Origin: an uncultured Lachnospiraceae bacterium
GTDB lineage: Bacteria; Bacillota; Clostridia; Lachnospirales; Lachnospiraceae
Assembly (NCBI GenBank): GCA_947594855.1
Contig: CANQEL010000001.1
Coordinates: 62,001 to 126,000 of the forward strand
Direction: 5' to 3'
DNA: 64,000 nt
This document shows, piece by piece, positions 18,675-27,349 of the stretch. Each line of letters begins with the position of its first letter. Within the stretch, counting starts at the first letter, position 1. The notes under the pieces are model-generated. The model did no database searches and was not told the DNA's origin. It saw only the letters and a list, made by a program, of their open reading frames with translations. A program made the translations under genes and the position numbers.

Positions 18675-20567
18675 TTATCTAATATATATATACCCTTGGA
18701 ATATACCGCCACTCATATCCCCATTAGGATTAGAAGCATCAATTACCCTTACATTAAAAATTCTTCCTGCATAATTTGATTCTGAAATAGTTATTAAATT
18801 TCCTGAAATTGCTTCTACTATTGCTACATGATTTGACCAACACATAACAGCTCCCAATTTAGGTGTGTTTCCATAACTATAACAGCCTTTGGATTTATTA
18901 TAACTGTACCAAACTCCTGCAGCACCCGTAGATAATAAAGGTTTACTTCCAATAATTTCCCATGCACGACCATATGCGTATGCCGTACAATTCGGCATTG
19001 CATACCCCATTTGATAAAATGGATTACTTGCATAATATCGGGCGTCTGATGTACTTGGAGCAGTTGTTCTGGGTGCAAAGTTAGACGTTGCAGTTATTTT
19101 TTTATACGCCTCTCCTCCAACATCAATTTTTTCACCTTTATTAACCAGTTTAATTTGTATTGCCTCTGCTCTAATACCACCTCCTGTTGTTCCTGCGTAT
19201 TCTCCGTTTTTTGCCCATCCAAGCCAACCATACTTAGCCACATGAACACGATAATATATATCAAATATCCTTTCTAATGAAGTTGATAATTTAATCTGTA
19301 CTGCCTCTATTGCTTTGGCCTGTTCGATTGTTCCTGCCATCTCTCCACTGTTTTTCCAACCTTGCCAACCTATATTAGAAACATGTGCATTGTACAAAAC
19401 ACCATTATTTCCCCAAAAATCTTTAAGATTTATTTTTAATGCTTCCAATCTTAAAGACTTACCTATTGTCCCTGTTATTGTATTTTCTTTTACCAATTCC
19501 TTCCACCTGTCATTTTGGCAATAAGCCTGATAAGATAATTCAGGTTTTGTTAAAGAAGCGCTTCCAATTGTATTAAAGATACTATTCTTCTGTACTAACC
19601 TAATCTGTATTGCTTCTGTTCTTAAAGCTATGCCTGTAGAACCAGCCATTTCACCATTTTTGGCCCATCCAAGCCAACCATATTCTTCCACATAAACTCT
19701 GTAATATACATCATATTTATTTGCATAAGTATCAGACAGTTTTATTCTGACTGCTTCTATTGCTAAAGCTTTTCCCGTTGTTCCTGAAATTTCTCCTGAT
19801 GCTTTCCAGTCCTGCCAGCCTGTACTTTGAATATGTGTCTGATATTTTATCTGACTTTCTCCATTCGAATCTTCCAAAAATATTTTTAATGCTTCTAATC
19901 TTTTTGACTTACCTATAGTACCCGCACTGTCGCCATCACTCACTATATTTCCCCAATTATCTATTTGAATATGCGCCTGATATTTTATTTCAGGTATAAC
20001 AACCTTGTCAGGTGTATTAGCAGGAGCTTTATTAGGTGTAGGGGTTATTTTGTGATTTGGTGTTGCCGTTGGTTTGTCCGTAGGTTCTTTTGTCGGAGTT
20101 TTAGTTGGTCTTTTAGTCGGTTCTTTAGTCTGTATTGGTGCTTTACTTACATAAGGTTCATTCATTTTTACAAGTTCATTATTATTCTCTGGCATCTGCT
20201 CTTCAGTTTTATCTGTCACCGTAACTTTAACAGTTTTCCTTACCTTCTTGTTGATTTTTGCTGCTACGGTTATCCTTGCTTTTCCTATACCAACCGCTGT
20301 TACCACGCCTTTTCTACTCACTGTAGCAACACTCTTATTCTCAGACTTATACTTAATATTTTTTCCTGCTTTCTTAGGTATTACTTTCTTTACTTTAATA
20401 GTTTTCTTTTCACCTACATACAGGGATAACCTTGCATTGTTCAAAATAATCTTATTTGCTTTTATTACTGCTTTTGCAGATGACTGATTGACTACTACAA
20501 ATGACAGTAATAACACAAATGTTAAAATTGTACTGATTATAAAATTACCTTTCTTGGATAGCTTCAT
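18675..20567 (-). CDS. Secreted CHAP-domain hydrolase with Big2 domain and clostridial hydrophobic W (ChW) repeats
   Basis: Exported protein of 630 residues. Signal peptide, then a Big2 domain (about 35-120), a Thr/Pro/Lys linker, then about nine ChW-like repeats in three groups (about 195-490: WGNIVSDGDSAGTIGKSKRL, GWQDWKASGEISGT, YGWLGWAKNGEMAGSTGIAL and others), and a C-terminal CHAP domain (about 500-630) with Cys in MPNCTAYAYGRAWEI and His in CWSNHVAIVEAI. ChW repeats occur in clostridial surface and cellulosome-related proteins. The domain order is opposite to that of the neighbours, which carry the enzyme domain first, and there is no terminal Fn3 module. GGAGGG 7 bases upstream fixes the start at 20567. 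Confidence 0.83.
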   Translation of the reverse strand: MKLSKKGNFIISTILTFVLLLSFVVVNQSSAKAVIKANKIILNNARLSLYVGEKKTIKVKKVIPKKAGKNIKYKSENKSVATVSRKGVVTAVGIGKARITVAAKINKKVRKTVKVTVTDKTEEQMPENNNELVKMNEPYVSKAPIQTKEPTKRPTKTPTKEPTDKPTATPNHKITPTPNKAPANTPDKVVIPEIKYQAHIQIDNWGNIVSDGDSAGTIGKSKRLEALKIFLEDSNGESQIKYQTHIQSTGWQDWKASGEISGTTGKALAIEAVRIKLSDTYANKYDVYYRVYVEEYGWLGWAKNGEMAGSTGIALRTEAIQIRLVQKNSIFNTIGSASLTKPELSYQAYCQNDRWKELVKENTITGTIGKSLRLEALKINLKDFWGNNGVLYNAHVSNIGWQGWKNSGEMAGTIEQAKAIEAVQIKLSTSLERIFDIYYRVHVAKYGWLGWAKNGEYAGTTGGGIRAEAIQIKLVNKGEKIDVGGEAYKKITATSNFAPRTTAPSTSDARYYASNPFYQMGYAMPNCTAYAYGRAWEIIGSKPLLSTGAAGVWYSYNKSKGCYSYGNTPKLGAVMCWSNHVAIVEAISGNLITISESNYAGRIFNVRVIDASNPNGDMSGGIFQGYIYIR

Positions 20568-20658
20568 TATAATACCCTCCATATCTGCAATCTTATTCAT
20601 ACTTAACTTGTTTTTTATGCATACTATCAAAATCATATTCTAAATATTATTTGATTAC

Positions 20659-22029
20659 CTACTTTTTAATCCTAACTTTTACCCTGCTGCTCCACTTTCC
20701 ATATACCTTAAATTTGATATTTCCATATTTAAATGCCCTTATGCGTATATAATACTTCTTATTGGCTTTTAGTCTCAGCTTTATCTTATTACTGCCATAT
20801 ACAATCTTTGTTTTTTTCCTGCCAAAATTTTTCTTTGTTGAATACTGTATCTGATATCCATTAGCAGAAGCTATCTTATACCATTTAATGCATACCTTAC
20901 CATGTTTATCCGGCTTACATGTCCTTATTGTCGTAATTCCTGGTGCCGAAACCTCTTTTCTATATGTATCCTGAGCATTTTCCACAGTTACATTTTTATT
21001 ACCTTGAGATTTTGGCGTTGGTTTGACTGTTGGATTTACTGCGGGCTTTTTTGTTGGTTTAATCGCCGGCTTTGTTGTCGGCTTTACTGTTGGTTTGTTC
21101 GTTGGCTTAACAATAGGTTTCATTGTTGGAGGCGGAGTTAATGTTGGGGTCGGTGCAGGCGTCGGAGTGGCAGGAGGATAAATAGTTACTGTTTTATTAC
21201 CAAGCAAAACATTACCCCCGCTTCCTATATTAATTGCATATACATATACCTGCTGTTCTCCTATTCTATTAGTAGCGATTACTGTATCAAACCCATGGTT
21301 ATTTCCAACTCCCGGATAAGCCGCATTTACATCCTCTCTTAATGTGCCTGTACTTATCTCATGTCCTTCCGCACCTGAACCTGCAGGTCCTCCAATATAT
21401 ACATGGATTTTTATTGCTGTATTTACGTTATCCCTATCAAACGCCCAGCCTCTAACTTTTATATTACCCTGTCCTCCATTAACTATATCAAAACAGCCTT
21501 GTGGATTATATACTGTTGTAAATGCCGGTCTTATAGCACATTGTAATGAAGAATAGTAAAACCTATTTATCGTACAATATGATTGGTAATTATAATTTTG
21601 ATTCATTACATTAAAGCCCACTTCATCTGCTGATAAAAAAATTCCAACATGACCATAAGGACCTGTCCCGCTTCTAGAGTCATTTGTTTTAAATACGGCA
21701 ATATCCCCCGGCTGATAATTGCTATATACCCTTGTCCATCCTGACGGAAGTGCATTTGTAGCATAATCACATGCATTACCTACAGCATACCCTGCCACTC
21801 CTAAGTAAGCATAATATGCTTTTATCAAATCCACACACTGCGCACCATAATTCCCTCTATATGTTTTATTAAGCTGGTTGTTAACCCAGTTTACCGCATC
21901 ATTTTGTGTAGTAGCGCTGACTTTTACTGTTGAAAAATTACTTAATGGTGATATTACTATCAACGATAGTATTAAACATATTGTAATCGCATTTTTTAAT
22001 ATTTTTTTACTGCTCATCTTCTCCATCAT
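20659..22029 (-). CDS. Secreted CHAP-domain amidase/endopeptidase with C-terminal Fn3 module
   Basis: Exported protein of 456 residues. The N-terminal CHAP domain (about 40-170) has catalytic Cys in YGAQCVDLIKAYYAYLG and His in GPYGHVGIFLS. A beta-sandwich domain follows (about 175-285: IKVRGWAFDRDNVNTAIKIH, a pattern seen in GW/Bsp-like surface repeats). A Thr-Pro-Lys repeat linker leads to the basic Fn3 module. CGGAGG 6 bases before the ATG fixes the start. It is the first hydrolase gene of the run and probably starts the unit that continues to 11375. Confidence 0.83.
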   Translation of the reverse strand: MMEKMSSKKILKNAITICLILSLIVISPLSNFSTVKVSATTQNDAVNWVNNQLNKTYRGNYGAQCVDLIKAYYAYLGVAGYAVGNACDYATNALPSGWTRVYSNYQPGDIAVFKTNDSRSGTGPYGHVGIFLSADEVGFNVMNQNYNYQSYCTINRFYYSSLQCAIRPAFTTVYNPQGCFDIVNGGQGNIKVRGWAFDRDNVNTAIKIHVYIGGPAGSGAEGHEISTGTLREDVNAAYPGVGNNHGFDTVIATNRIGEQQVYVYAINIGSGGNVLLGNKTVTIYPPATPTPAPTPTLTPPPTMKPIVKPTNKPTVKPTTKPAIKPTKKPAVNPTVKPTPKSQGNKNVTVENAQDTYRKEVSAPGITTIRTCKPDKHGKVCIKWYKIASANGYQIQYSTKKNFGRKKTKIVYGSNKIKLRLKANKKYYIRIRAFKYGNIKFKVYGKWSSRVKVRIKK

Positions 22030-22232
22030 AATGTTCCTCCGTATTTCATTTTTTGCTGTTCAGTTGTATATGAAATTATAATTACTATCAAAGAACCCTA
22101 CCATACATATAGCAAAATTATAGTTTTCATATCTGTCATGCGTATAGTCCTCTCTACGTTCCGTTATATAATCTTTTATTGTTACCAAAGATTTTCTCTT
22201 ATTTATATAACCAAATTTTTTATATAGTACTT

Positions 22233-22583
22233 TTATTCTATCTTTCGAAATATAATAGTTTCTGTCTCTTGAACACCATCTTCCCCATATTCCTTCCATG
22301 TCATCATAGCTTCTGATATATCTACTTTACATTCAATATTTTCCCCTGAATTCATAGAAAGTTTCAAAGTATTCCCAGATATTTCATATTCGCCATATTG
22401 AACCTCTTGTTTATATCCTCCCTCTGTTATCCATTTACCATCACTTGCAAATGTTATTCTTCCTATGTCATCAGCTTCCCATGTACCTACTATCGAAGCA
22501 GCTTTAGAACCGCATCCCGACAATGCCATCATTGACAAAACCATAATAATACTTAATATAATATTAGAACTTTTTCTTTTCAT
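22233..22583 (-). CDS. Small secreted lipoprotein of unknown function
   Basis: Lipoprotein of 116 residues. The type II signal ends in MALSGC, so Cys is lipidated near residue 24. The mature part is a short beta-rich domain with VGTWEADDIGRITF and YGEYEISGNTLKL, typical of small lipocalin-like proteins in Firmicutes. ATG 22583 is chosen over 22616 because it begins the signal sequence. The 203-base gap to the CHAP gene shows only an overlapping out-of-frame ORF that I do not accept. Confidence 0.7.
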   Translation of the reverse strand: MKRKSSNIILSIIMVLSMMALSGCGSKAASIVGTWEADDIGRITFASDGKWITEGGYKQEVQYGEYEISGNTLKLSMNSGENIECKVDISEAMMTWKEYGEDGVQETETIIFRKIE

Positions 22584-22769
22584 CTCAATTCCAATCCTTT
22601 CATTTTGAGCTAACATTTATGTCACGCAATTTTTGTTACTTATTTTAACATTTTATTCTTCATATTTTTACAAACCAGCATAACTGACACCAATAAAGGC
22701 ATAACTTACAGTGACTTTACATATATTTTATGAAATAATAAATTAACGCCTTTTTGTTTCATCATATTG

Positions 22770-22798
22770 TTGTCAACATTGAGGTAAAATGATATACT
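22770..22798 (+). promoter_or_regulatory. Promoter of the LytTR response regulator gene
   Basis: TTGTCA (22770-22775), 17 bases, TATACT (22793-22798), 34 bases before the start codon. Confidence 0.65.
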
Positions 22799-22831
22799 TT
22801 CTACATTTAGTATGTACTGGAGATGAAAATA

Positions 22832-23545
22832 ATGAGAATTGCTGCATGTGACGATAACTCAGACTATCTTGATTTTTTGGCGGGTCAAATTACAAAATAT
22901 ACCGACGGCTGCCATTACACCAATGTATCTGTAGACTCATTTTTGCCGGATGAACTGATAGAACAGTTAGAAAACGGTAAATTCAATTATAATATTATAC
23001 TTCTTGATATAATAATGGGTTCATATGACGGTATAGATATAGCAAGAAAAATTAACAAGGCAGCTCCCGCATGCAGTATTATTTTTATAAGCAACTATTT
23101 AGACATGGCTATAGAAGTATATGACGTTTCACACATATACTTTATACTAAAATCAGAACTTGAAAAAAGACTGCCTTCCGCACTGGAAAAAGCAGCCGTT
23201 CATTTCGCAAATGAAAACGGTAAATATATTAATATAATAAGCAATTCCCGTAATATATGTCTCAACTCCAAAGACATAGCTTATGCGGAAATATATGGCA
23301 AAAAACTTACCATACATCTGACAGACGGAGAATCATATATATCTAACCTTGCACTCAAAAAATTGCATGAGCAGCTCCCTGATTTTATAAGAATACATAA
23401 CAGTTATCTTATTAATCCATTATATATACGAAGTATATCCAAGGATTTATGCTCCCTGTCAAACGGTATAGCCCTTCGCGTAAGCCGAACCTATTCAAAA
23501 AAAGCTGCGGAAGATTATAACAGATACCTGGCTTCTATCCTTTAA
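22832..23545 (+). CDS. LytTR-type response regulator
   Basis: Cytoplasmic regulator of 237 residues. The receiver domain (1-115) has the acidic pair in RIAACDDN, the phosphoacceptor Asp59 in NIILLDIIMG and Lys in YFILKSE. The C-terminal LytTR DNA-binding domain (about 130-235) has KYINIISNSRNICLN, DIAYAEIYGKK and FIRIHNSYLINP. Start at 22832 is set by TGGAG 9 bases upstream. It converges on and overlaps by 11 bases the last gene of the kinase-like operon 26152-23535, making those proteins its likely phosphodonors. LytTR regulators often control envelope, bacteriocin or quorum genes. The adjacent wall-hydrolase cluster is a possible target (inference). Confidence 0.87.
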   Translation: MRIAACDDNSDYLDFLAGQITKYTDGCHYTNVSVDSFLPDELIEQLENGKFNYNIILLDIIMGSYDGIDIARKINKAAPACSIIFISNYLDMAIEVYDVSHIYFILKSELEKRLPSALEKAAVHFANENGKYINIISNSRNICLNSKDIAYAEIYGKKLTIHLTDGESYISNLALKKLHEQLPDFIRIHNSYLINPLYIRSISKDLCSLSNGIALRVSRTYSKKAAEDYNRYLASIL

Positions 23546-24419
23546 AATCATAGCTATTTACATAGGATTTTGCCTTTTTAATATCTCCCTTATCTAAAAG
23601 AAGCTGCACTGTTGTCATATGGTCGGCAAAGTCGTGAAGTATTTTTCTTGCACGTTGCTGTTTTTCCTGAATCTTAATATATTTCTCATATTGTATACTT
23701 TCCCTTATCTGTATCATTTCCCTGTTCTTTGCATCCACGGTCTTTTCCCATATAAGGCCTCGTATAATAAATACAAGCGACAACAGTTCTGTGATAAAAC
23801 TCATTATACCTATTGATTGAAGAAGAACCGAACCATTTGGCAGCACAATTATACCGACCATTATATAGAGCATAATAAAACAGCCCTGCGATATATTCAT
23901 AACATATATTCTTCTTTTTTCAGGTTTCATAAGCCATTTTAATAACTTTACAACAAGGAAATACGCCAAAAAATTAAGAATCATATATATAACAATCAGA
24001 TAAAACGTTCCGGGTTTATAATACGCGTCATATGAAACATTTGACAAATCTTTCATTGAACCTCCCATTAACAACGAATAAAACGGTATAAAAAACACGC
24101 TTCCAAGACAGCTGCTTCCCATATCCCCTATCACAGTAATACCGATATACCTGTACCAGCTTTTATCGCCTATAAGATAGCATGGAATTATAATATGCTG
24201 GGTTATCACAAGAATAGAACGAAAGACCGCTCCATCACCTGCAATATCTTTTCCTGTTACAAGCATTATTGCCGTATATACGGCGGTAGATATATAACCA
24301 ATTAACACAGCCACTTTTTTACTTCTTCTGCAAGGCAGAACTGATATCAGAAAATATAATACTGCCGCCATTGTGCATACTTCACACAAAGCAAATCTGA
24401 AGCCGTATGAATCAAACAT
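23535..24419 (-). CDS. Membrane sensor with DHp-like His motif but no ATPase domain (split kinase subunit 2)
   Basis: Polytopic membrane protein of 294 residues. About six hydrophobic segments (to about residue 220) lead into a cytoplasmic helix (GLIWEKTVDAKNREMIQIRE) and then KILHDFADHMTTVQLLL. The His262-Asp pair followed by DH matches the RHDxxNH phosphoacceptor motif of AgrC/GHKL kinases. The protein stops 32 residues after that His, so the whole HATPase domain is absent. The paralogue at 25271 stops at exactly the same distance, so this is an architecture rather than a chance truncation. The start codon is adjacent to the stop of the preceding ATPase-bearing gene. The role proposed is a phosphotransfer subunit. 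Confidence 0.75.
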   Translation of the reverse strand: MFDSYGFRFALCEVCTMAAVLYFLISVLPCRRSKKVAVLIGYISTAVYTAIMLVTGKDIAGDGAVFRSILVITQHIIIPCYLIGDKSWYRYIGITVIGDMGSSCLGSVFFIPFYSLLMGGSMKDLSNVSYDAYYKPGTFYLIVIYMILNFLAYFLVVKLLKWLMKPEKRRIYVMNISQGCFIMLYIMVGIIVLPNGSVLLQSIGIMSFITELLSLVFIIRGLIWEKTVDAKNREMIQIRESIQYEKYIKIQEKQQRARKILHDFADHMTTVQLLLDKGDIKKAKSYVNSYDFKG

Positions 24420-25256
24420 TTATATCTCCCCCTCATTTACGGTAATGATAACTGAATATGAATCTCTTTTTTTATCATACAGGCAGCTTCCGTTATATTT
24501 TTCTGCTATATCCCGTACTATCTTTTTACCAAGGCCATGAAAAGCCTTATCTTTCTTCCAGGTATTTCCGTTCATTCGTTCATTTCTTTTTCTTGAATTC
24601 TCTGCATTAATGATAAATACTCCGTTTTTACTGCCTGTTTTAAATGTTATCCATCGTTTTTCACCTATATCCATACGCAGACACGCCTCAATTGCGTTAT
24701 TTAACAGATTATGATATATGGATATTATCTCTGCATCTGAAAATGGTATATTTTCCGGTACAAAGGAATTTACTTCTAATACAATATCATTTTTCTCGCA
24801 TATTTCCGCTTTGGAATGAAGTACCGCATCCAAAAGCGGGTGATTACACATCTTTTTCCATCGTTTATTGCTGCACTCCTCAAGTATAGTTTCAGTATAC
24901 TCTTTGGTTTCTTTTACTGCCGCCCTATCAAGCAGACTTTTGATATGTTCCATATAATTTGAAATATTCTGCTCCAGCTCTGAGAGAGCCTTCTGTTCCT
25001 TTTCTATTTCCAGCATATACTCTTTCTGCAGGCGTTCCTTTTCATCCAGTATCTCTTTCTCATAATCCATATGTCTCAGATACCTGGTAAACTGAATACC
25101 TATAAAAAGCACTGCCAGAATAAATATTACAAAGAAAACTGCGATTCTAAGCTGAAATCCATCCTGGAGAATAATAAGACACCAGAATGTAAACATAAGA
25201 AAAATAATGCCTGTAACCATAAGAAAGAACAAATAAATCTTTTCTCTGTTTTTCAA
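24420..25256 (-). CDS. GHKL-type histidine kinase ATPase subunit lacking the phosphoacceptor His (split kinase)
   Basis: Protein of 278 residues with two N-terminal transmembrane helices (about 7-30 and 38-58), a coiled coil (about 62-95) and a C-terminal HATPase domain of the GHKL class: NHPLLDAVLHSKAEICEKND, the N-box in YHNLLNNAIEA, NAENS, and the G-box FHGLGKKIV. In the DHp position the expected RHDxxNH reads LEQNISNY, so the acceptor His is Gln96 and the Asp is Asn97. Flanked by two paralogous membrane proteins that keep the His and lack the ATPase domain, it is probably the catalytic subunit phosphorylating them in trans. Gaps are 14 bases upstream and 0 downstream. Confidence 0.78.
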   Translation of the reverse strand: MKNREKIYLFFLMVTGIIFLMFTFWCLIILQDGFQLRIAVFFVIFILAVLFIGIQFTRYLRHMDYEKEILDEKERLQKEYMLEIEKEQKALSELEQNISNYMEHIKSLLDRAAVKETKEYTETILEECSNKRWKKMCNHPLLDAVLHSKAEICEKNDIVLEVNSFVPENIPFSDAEIISIYHNLLNNAIEACLRMDIGEKRWITFKTGSKNGVFIINAENSRKRNERMNGNTWKKDKAFHGLGKKIVRDIAEKYNGSCLYDKKRDSYSVIITVNEGEI

Positions 25257-25270
25257 TGTACTTCACCTCA

Positions 25271-26152
25271 TTAATATTTTATATTAACTTCCTTTATATA
25301 CTCTTTTGCACGTTCAATATTTTCATTTTCCAAAAGCAGCTGCATCGTAAGCATATGGTCAGCTAAATCATGGCGTATCCTCCTCGCCTTATCATAATTA
25401 TTCTGTATATATGTATATTTCTCATACTGAATCTTTTCGCGAATCTCAGCAAGCCTCCGGTTCTTTTCGTCATCTGTCTTTTCCCATATAATCCCTCTGA
25501 CCAAACAAATTAAACCTATATTAAGCATCATAAAATTGGTAAAACCTGCATACAGAAAACTTTCCATACCCATATATATAAAGTTTAACGCAACATACTG
25601 AATAACAAAAAATATCAGACTGATATTCAATATATATTTCTTTCTTTTTTCCTTCTTCATAAGTATTAAAAGTATTTTCGATACAATGTAATAAGCAATA
25701 AAATTAAGAATCAAATATACCACAAGCAAATACAGATTGCCCGGTTTTTCATATGTCTCGTACTGCATTGCCTCAGTATTAAACGTAGAACCACCGCCAG
25801 ATGCAAAATAATAAACTGGTGTAAATAATATCGAACCCAGACATGAGGCGACGCCATCACCCAGAGGCACCAGTCCTACATATCTGTACCATATTTTGTC
25901 CCCAATCAGGTAACATGGCAATATAAACTGCTCCATAATAAGAAGTATTGGCCTTAGCCATATTCCGTCGCTAAGCGGACTTCTGTTCATAACCATCATA
26001 ATCACAAGATATACTGATAAGGTCACATATGCAATCATGCACCCAACTGCCTTACTTCTTCTGCAGGGAATTACGGTAAAAAGAAAAAACAAGACGGCCA
26101 CCATTGAAATAACTTCACTAAATATAAACCGGAATATGTATATGCTGCTCAT
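25271..26152 (-). CDS. Membrane sensor with DHp-like His motif but no ATPase domain (split kinase subunit 1)
   Basis: Polytopic membrane protein of 293 residues, a paralogue of the 23535-24419 product (shared RSKAVGCMIAY-like, CYLIGDKIWYRYVGL, SCLGS, EKPGNLYLLVVYLILNF and RGIIWEKT segments). The C-terminus carries IRHDLADHMLTMQLLL with His261 in a good RHDxxxH setting, and ends 32 residues later without an ATPase domain. It is the first gene of the three-gene operon. The duplicated sensor may allow two signals, or a hetero-oligomer, to feed one ATPase subunit and one LytTR regulator (inference). Confidence 0.75.
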   Translation of the reverse strand: MSSIYIFRFIFSEVISMVAVLFFLFTVIPCRRSKAVGCMIAYVTLSVYLVIMMVMNRSPLSDGIWLRPILLIMEQFILPCYLIGDKIWYRYVGLVPLGDGVASCLGSILFTPVYYFASGGGSTFNTEAMQYETYEKPGNLYLLVVYLILNFIAYYIVSKILLILMKKEKRKKYILNISLIFFVIQYVALNFIYMGMESFLYAGFTNFMMLNIGLICLVRGIIWEKTDDEKNRRLAEIREKIQYEKYTYIQNNYDKARRIRHDLADHMLTMQLLLENENIERAKEYIKEVNIKY

Positions 26153-26210
26153 TACATTTTACTCCTTTTTCATATAAGCAAAACTCGGTAATTGCAAAAT
26201 TTATTCTAAT

Positions 26211-26300
26211 ATATGCGATTATAAATCTTTTACTATACCATGCGCAGGCGGATTCACAGCACCTGCTTATGGCATGTAAAAGTTTCACAATCGTTATATC
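26211..26300. repeat. Long imperfect hairpin element, family II copy 2
   Basis: About 90 bases in the gap between the kinase operon and tpiA. The inner portion CCATGCGCAGG...CAGCACCTGCTTATGG matches copy 1 at 5452-5553. The outer arms (GCGATTATAAA with TTTCACAATCGT) are different from copy 1 yet still pair. Confidence 0.6.
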
Positions 26301-26314
26301 CAGATAATTACAGA

Positions 26315-26480
26315 ATATGTATTCTGTGCGTTCACATTTATTGTCTAACGGTACCGTGTGACGCCGCCGGTACTTAGTTTGCGGAAAATATTTTCCGCAA
26401 ACTTATGTATCCGTTGCGTGCGGAGCCGAGTGAGAACGTGTACCGGCAGATAATAAATGTGAACGCACAGATACATAACA
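26315..26480. repeat. Long hairpin element, family I copy C
   Basis: About 165 bases with a nearly perfect outer stem of about 38 bp (CTGTGCGTTCACATTTATT with its complement AATAAATGTGAACGCACAG), an inner TTTGCGGAAAATATTTTCCG hairpin, and a single-stranded-type core ACTTATGTATCCGTTGCGTG then GAGTGAGAACGTGT. The core is shared with the elements at 32361-32519 and 32948-33097, while the outer arms are unrelated. The whole interval 26153-26571 holds only this element, the family II element and the tpiA terminator. Confidence 0.65.
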
Positions 26481-26504
26481 CTTTATAATTACCTGATATA
26501 ACCC

Positions 26505-26553
26505 CAAAAAAACGGATACAACATCCACACACATGCAGATATCATATCCGTTT
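26505..26553 (-). terminator. tpiA intrinsic terminator
   Basis: Stem AAACGGATA with TATCCGTTT followed on the minus strand by TTTTTGGGG, 19 bases past the tpiA stop. Confidence 0.7.
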
Positions 26554-26571
26554 AACCTGGTTCTTTACCAA

Positions 26572-27318
26572 TTATTTATAACATACAATCTTTCCAAAAT
26601 CAGCTTTAAGCGATGCTCCGCCTACAAGACCTCCGTCAATGTCAGGCTGTGCAAAAAGCTCTGCAGCGTTACCTGCATTAACGCTTCCGCCGTACTGGAT
26701 ACGTACTGCTTCTGCCGTAGCTGCATCATACATTTCAGCTATGCAGTCACGTATTCCCTTACATACTTCTTCTGCCTGCTCTGTAGTAGCAGTTTTACCT
26801 GTACCGATTGCCCAGATTGGCTCATAAGCTATAACCATCTCTTTAACCTGGTCAGCAGTTACTCCTACAAGGTCAGACTTAATCTGTAACCTTATCCAGT
26901 CCATTGTAACGCCCATTTCTCTCTGCTCAAGTGTCTCACCGCAGCAAAGAATTGGTGTAAGTCCCGCATAAAATGCTTTCTTAACTTTCTTATTAAGAAG
27001 CTCGTCGTCTTCTTTGAAATAGTCGCGACGCTCTGAGTGTCCTATAATAACATATTTTACTCCGGCATCTACAAGCATCTCTGCTGAAATCTCTCCTGTA
27101 TATGCGCCTTTTTCTTCAAAGTACATATTCTCTGCGCCAACGCATACGTTAGTTCCTTTAACTGCTTCTGCTACGGGAACAATATCAATGGCCGGCACAC
27201 AGTATACGACGTCAACTTCATCATTTTTTACAAGATCTTTTAATTCATCACAAAGAGCTACAGCCTGTGATGGAGTCATGTTCATTTTCCAGTTTCCTGC
27301 GACAATTTTCTTACGCAT
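26572..27318 (-). CDS. tpiA: Triosephosphate isomerase
   Basis: Cytoplasmic glycolytic enzyme of 248 residues interconverting dihydroxyacetone phosphate and glyceraldehyde 3-phosphate. Signature motifs are complete: GNWKMNMT (Asn and Lys), [11 protein letters not shown] (His electrophile), [14 protein letters not shown] (Glu base and the flexible lid) and [20 protein letters not shown] (phosphate site). The start at 27318 has GAGG 9 bases upstream. It is last in the gap-pgk-tpiA run, 31 bases after pgk. Confidence 0.98.
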   Translation of the reverse strand: MRKKIVAGNWKMNMTPSQAVALCDELKDLVKNDEVDVVYCVPAIDIVPVAEAVKGTNVCVGAENMYFEEKGAYTGEISAEMLVDAGVKYVIIGHSERRDYFKEDDELLNKKVKKAFYAGLTPILCCGETLEQREMGVTMDWIRLQIKSDLVGVTADQVKEMVIAYEPIWAIGTGKTATTEQAEEVCKGIRDCIAEMYDAATAEAVRIQYGGSVNAGNAAELFAQPDIDGGLVGGASLKADFGKIVCYK

Positions 27319-27349
27319 ATTTTTATTCCTCACCTTCAAAATAAATTAA

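Noticed and set aside
22060-22299. 79-codon ORF overlapping the end of the lipoprotein gene
   Set aside because: It overlaps the lipoprotein frame, has no ribosome site and shows no family pattern; most likely a chance frame.
26315-26480. CRISPR repeat
   Set aside because: Repeats are single or paired long hairpins with no regular spacers and no cas genes.
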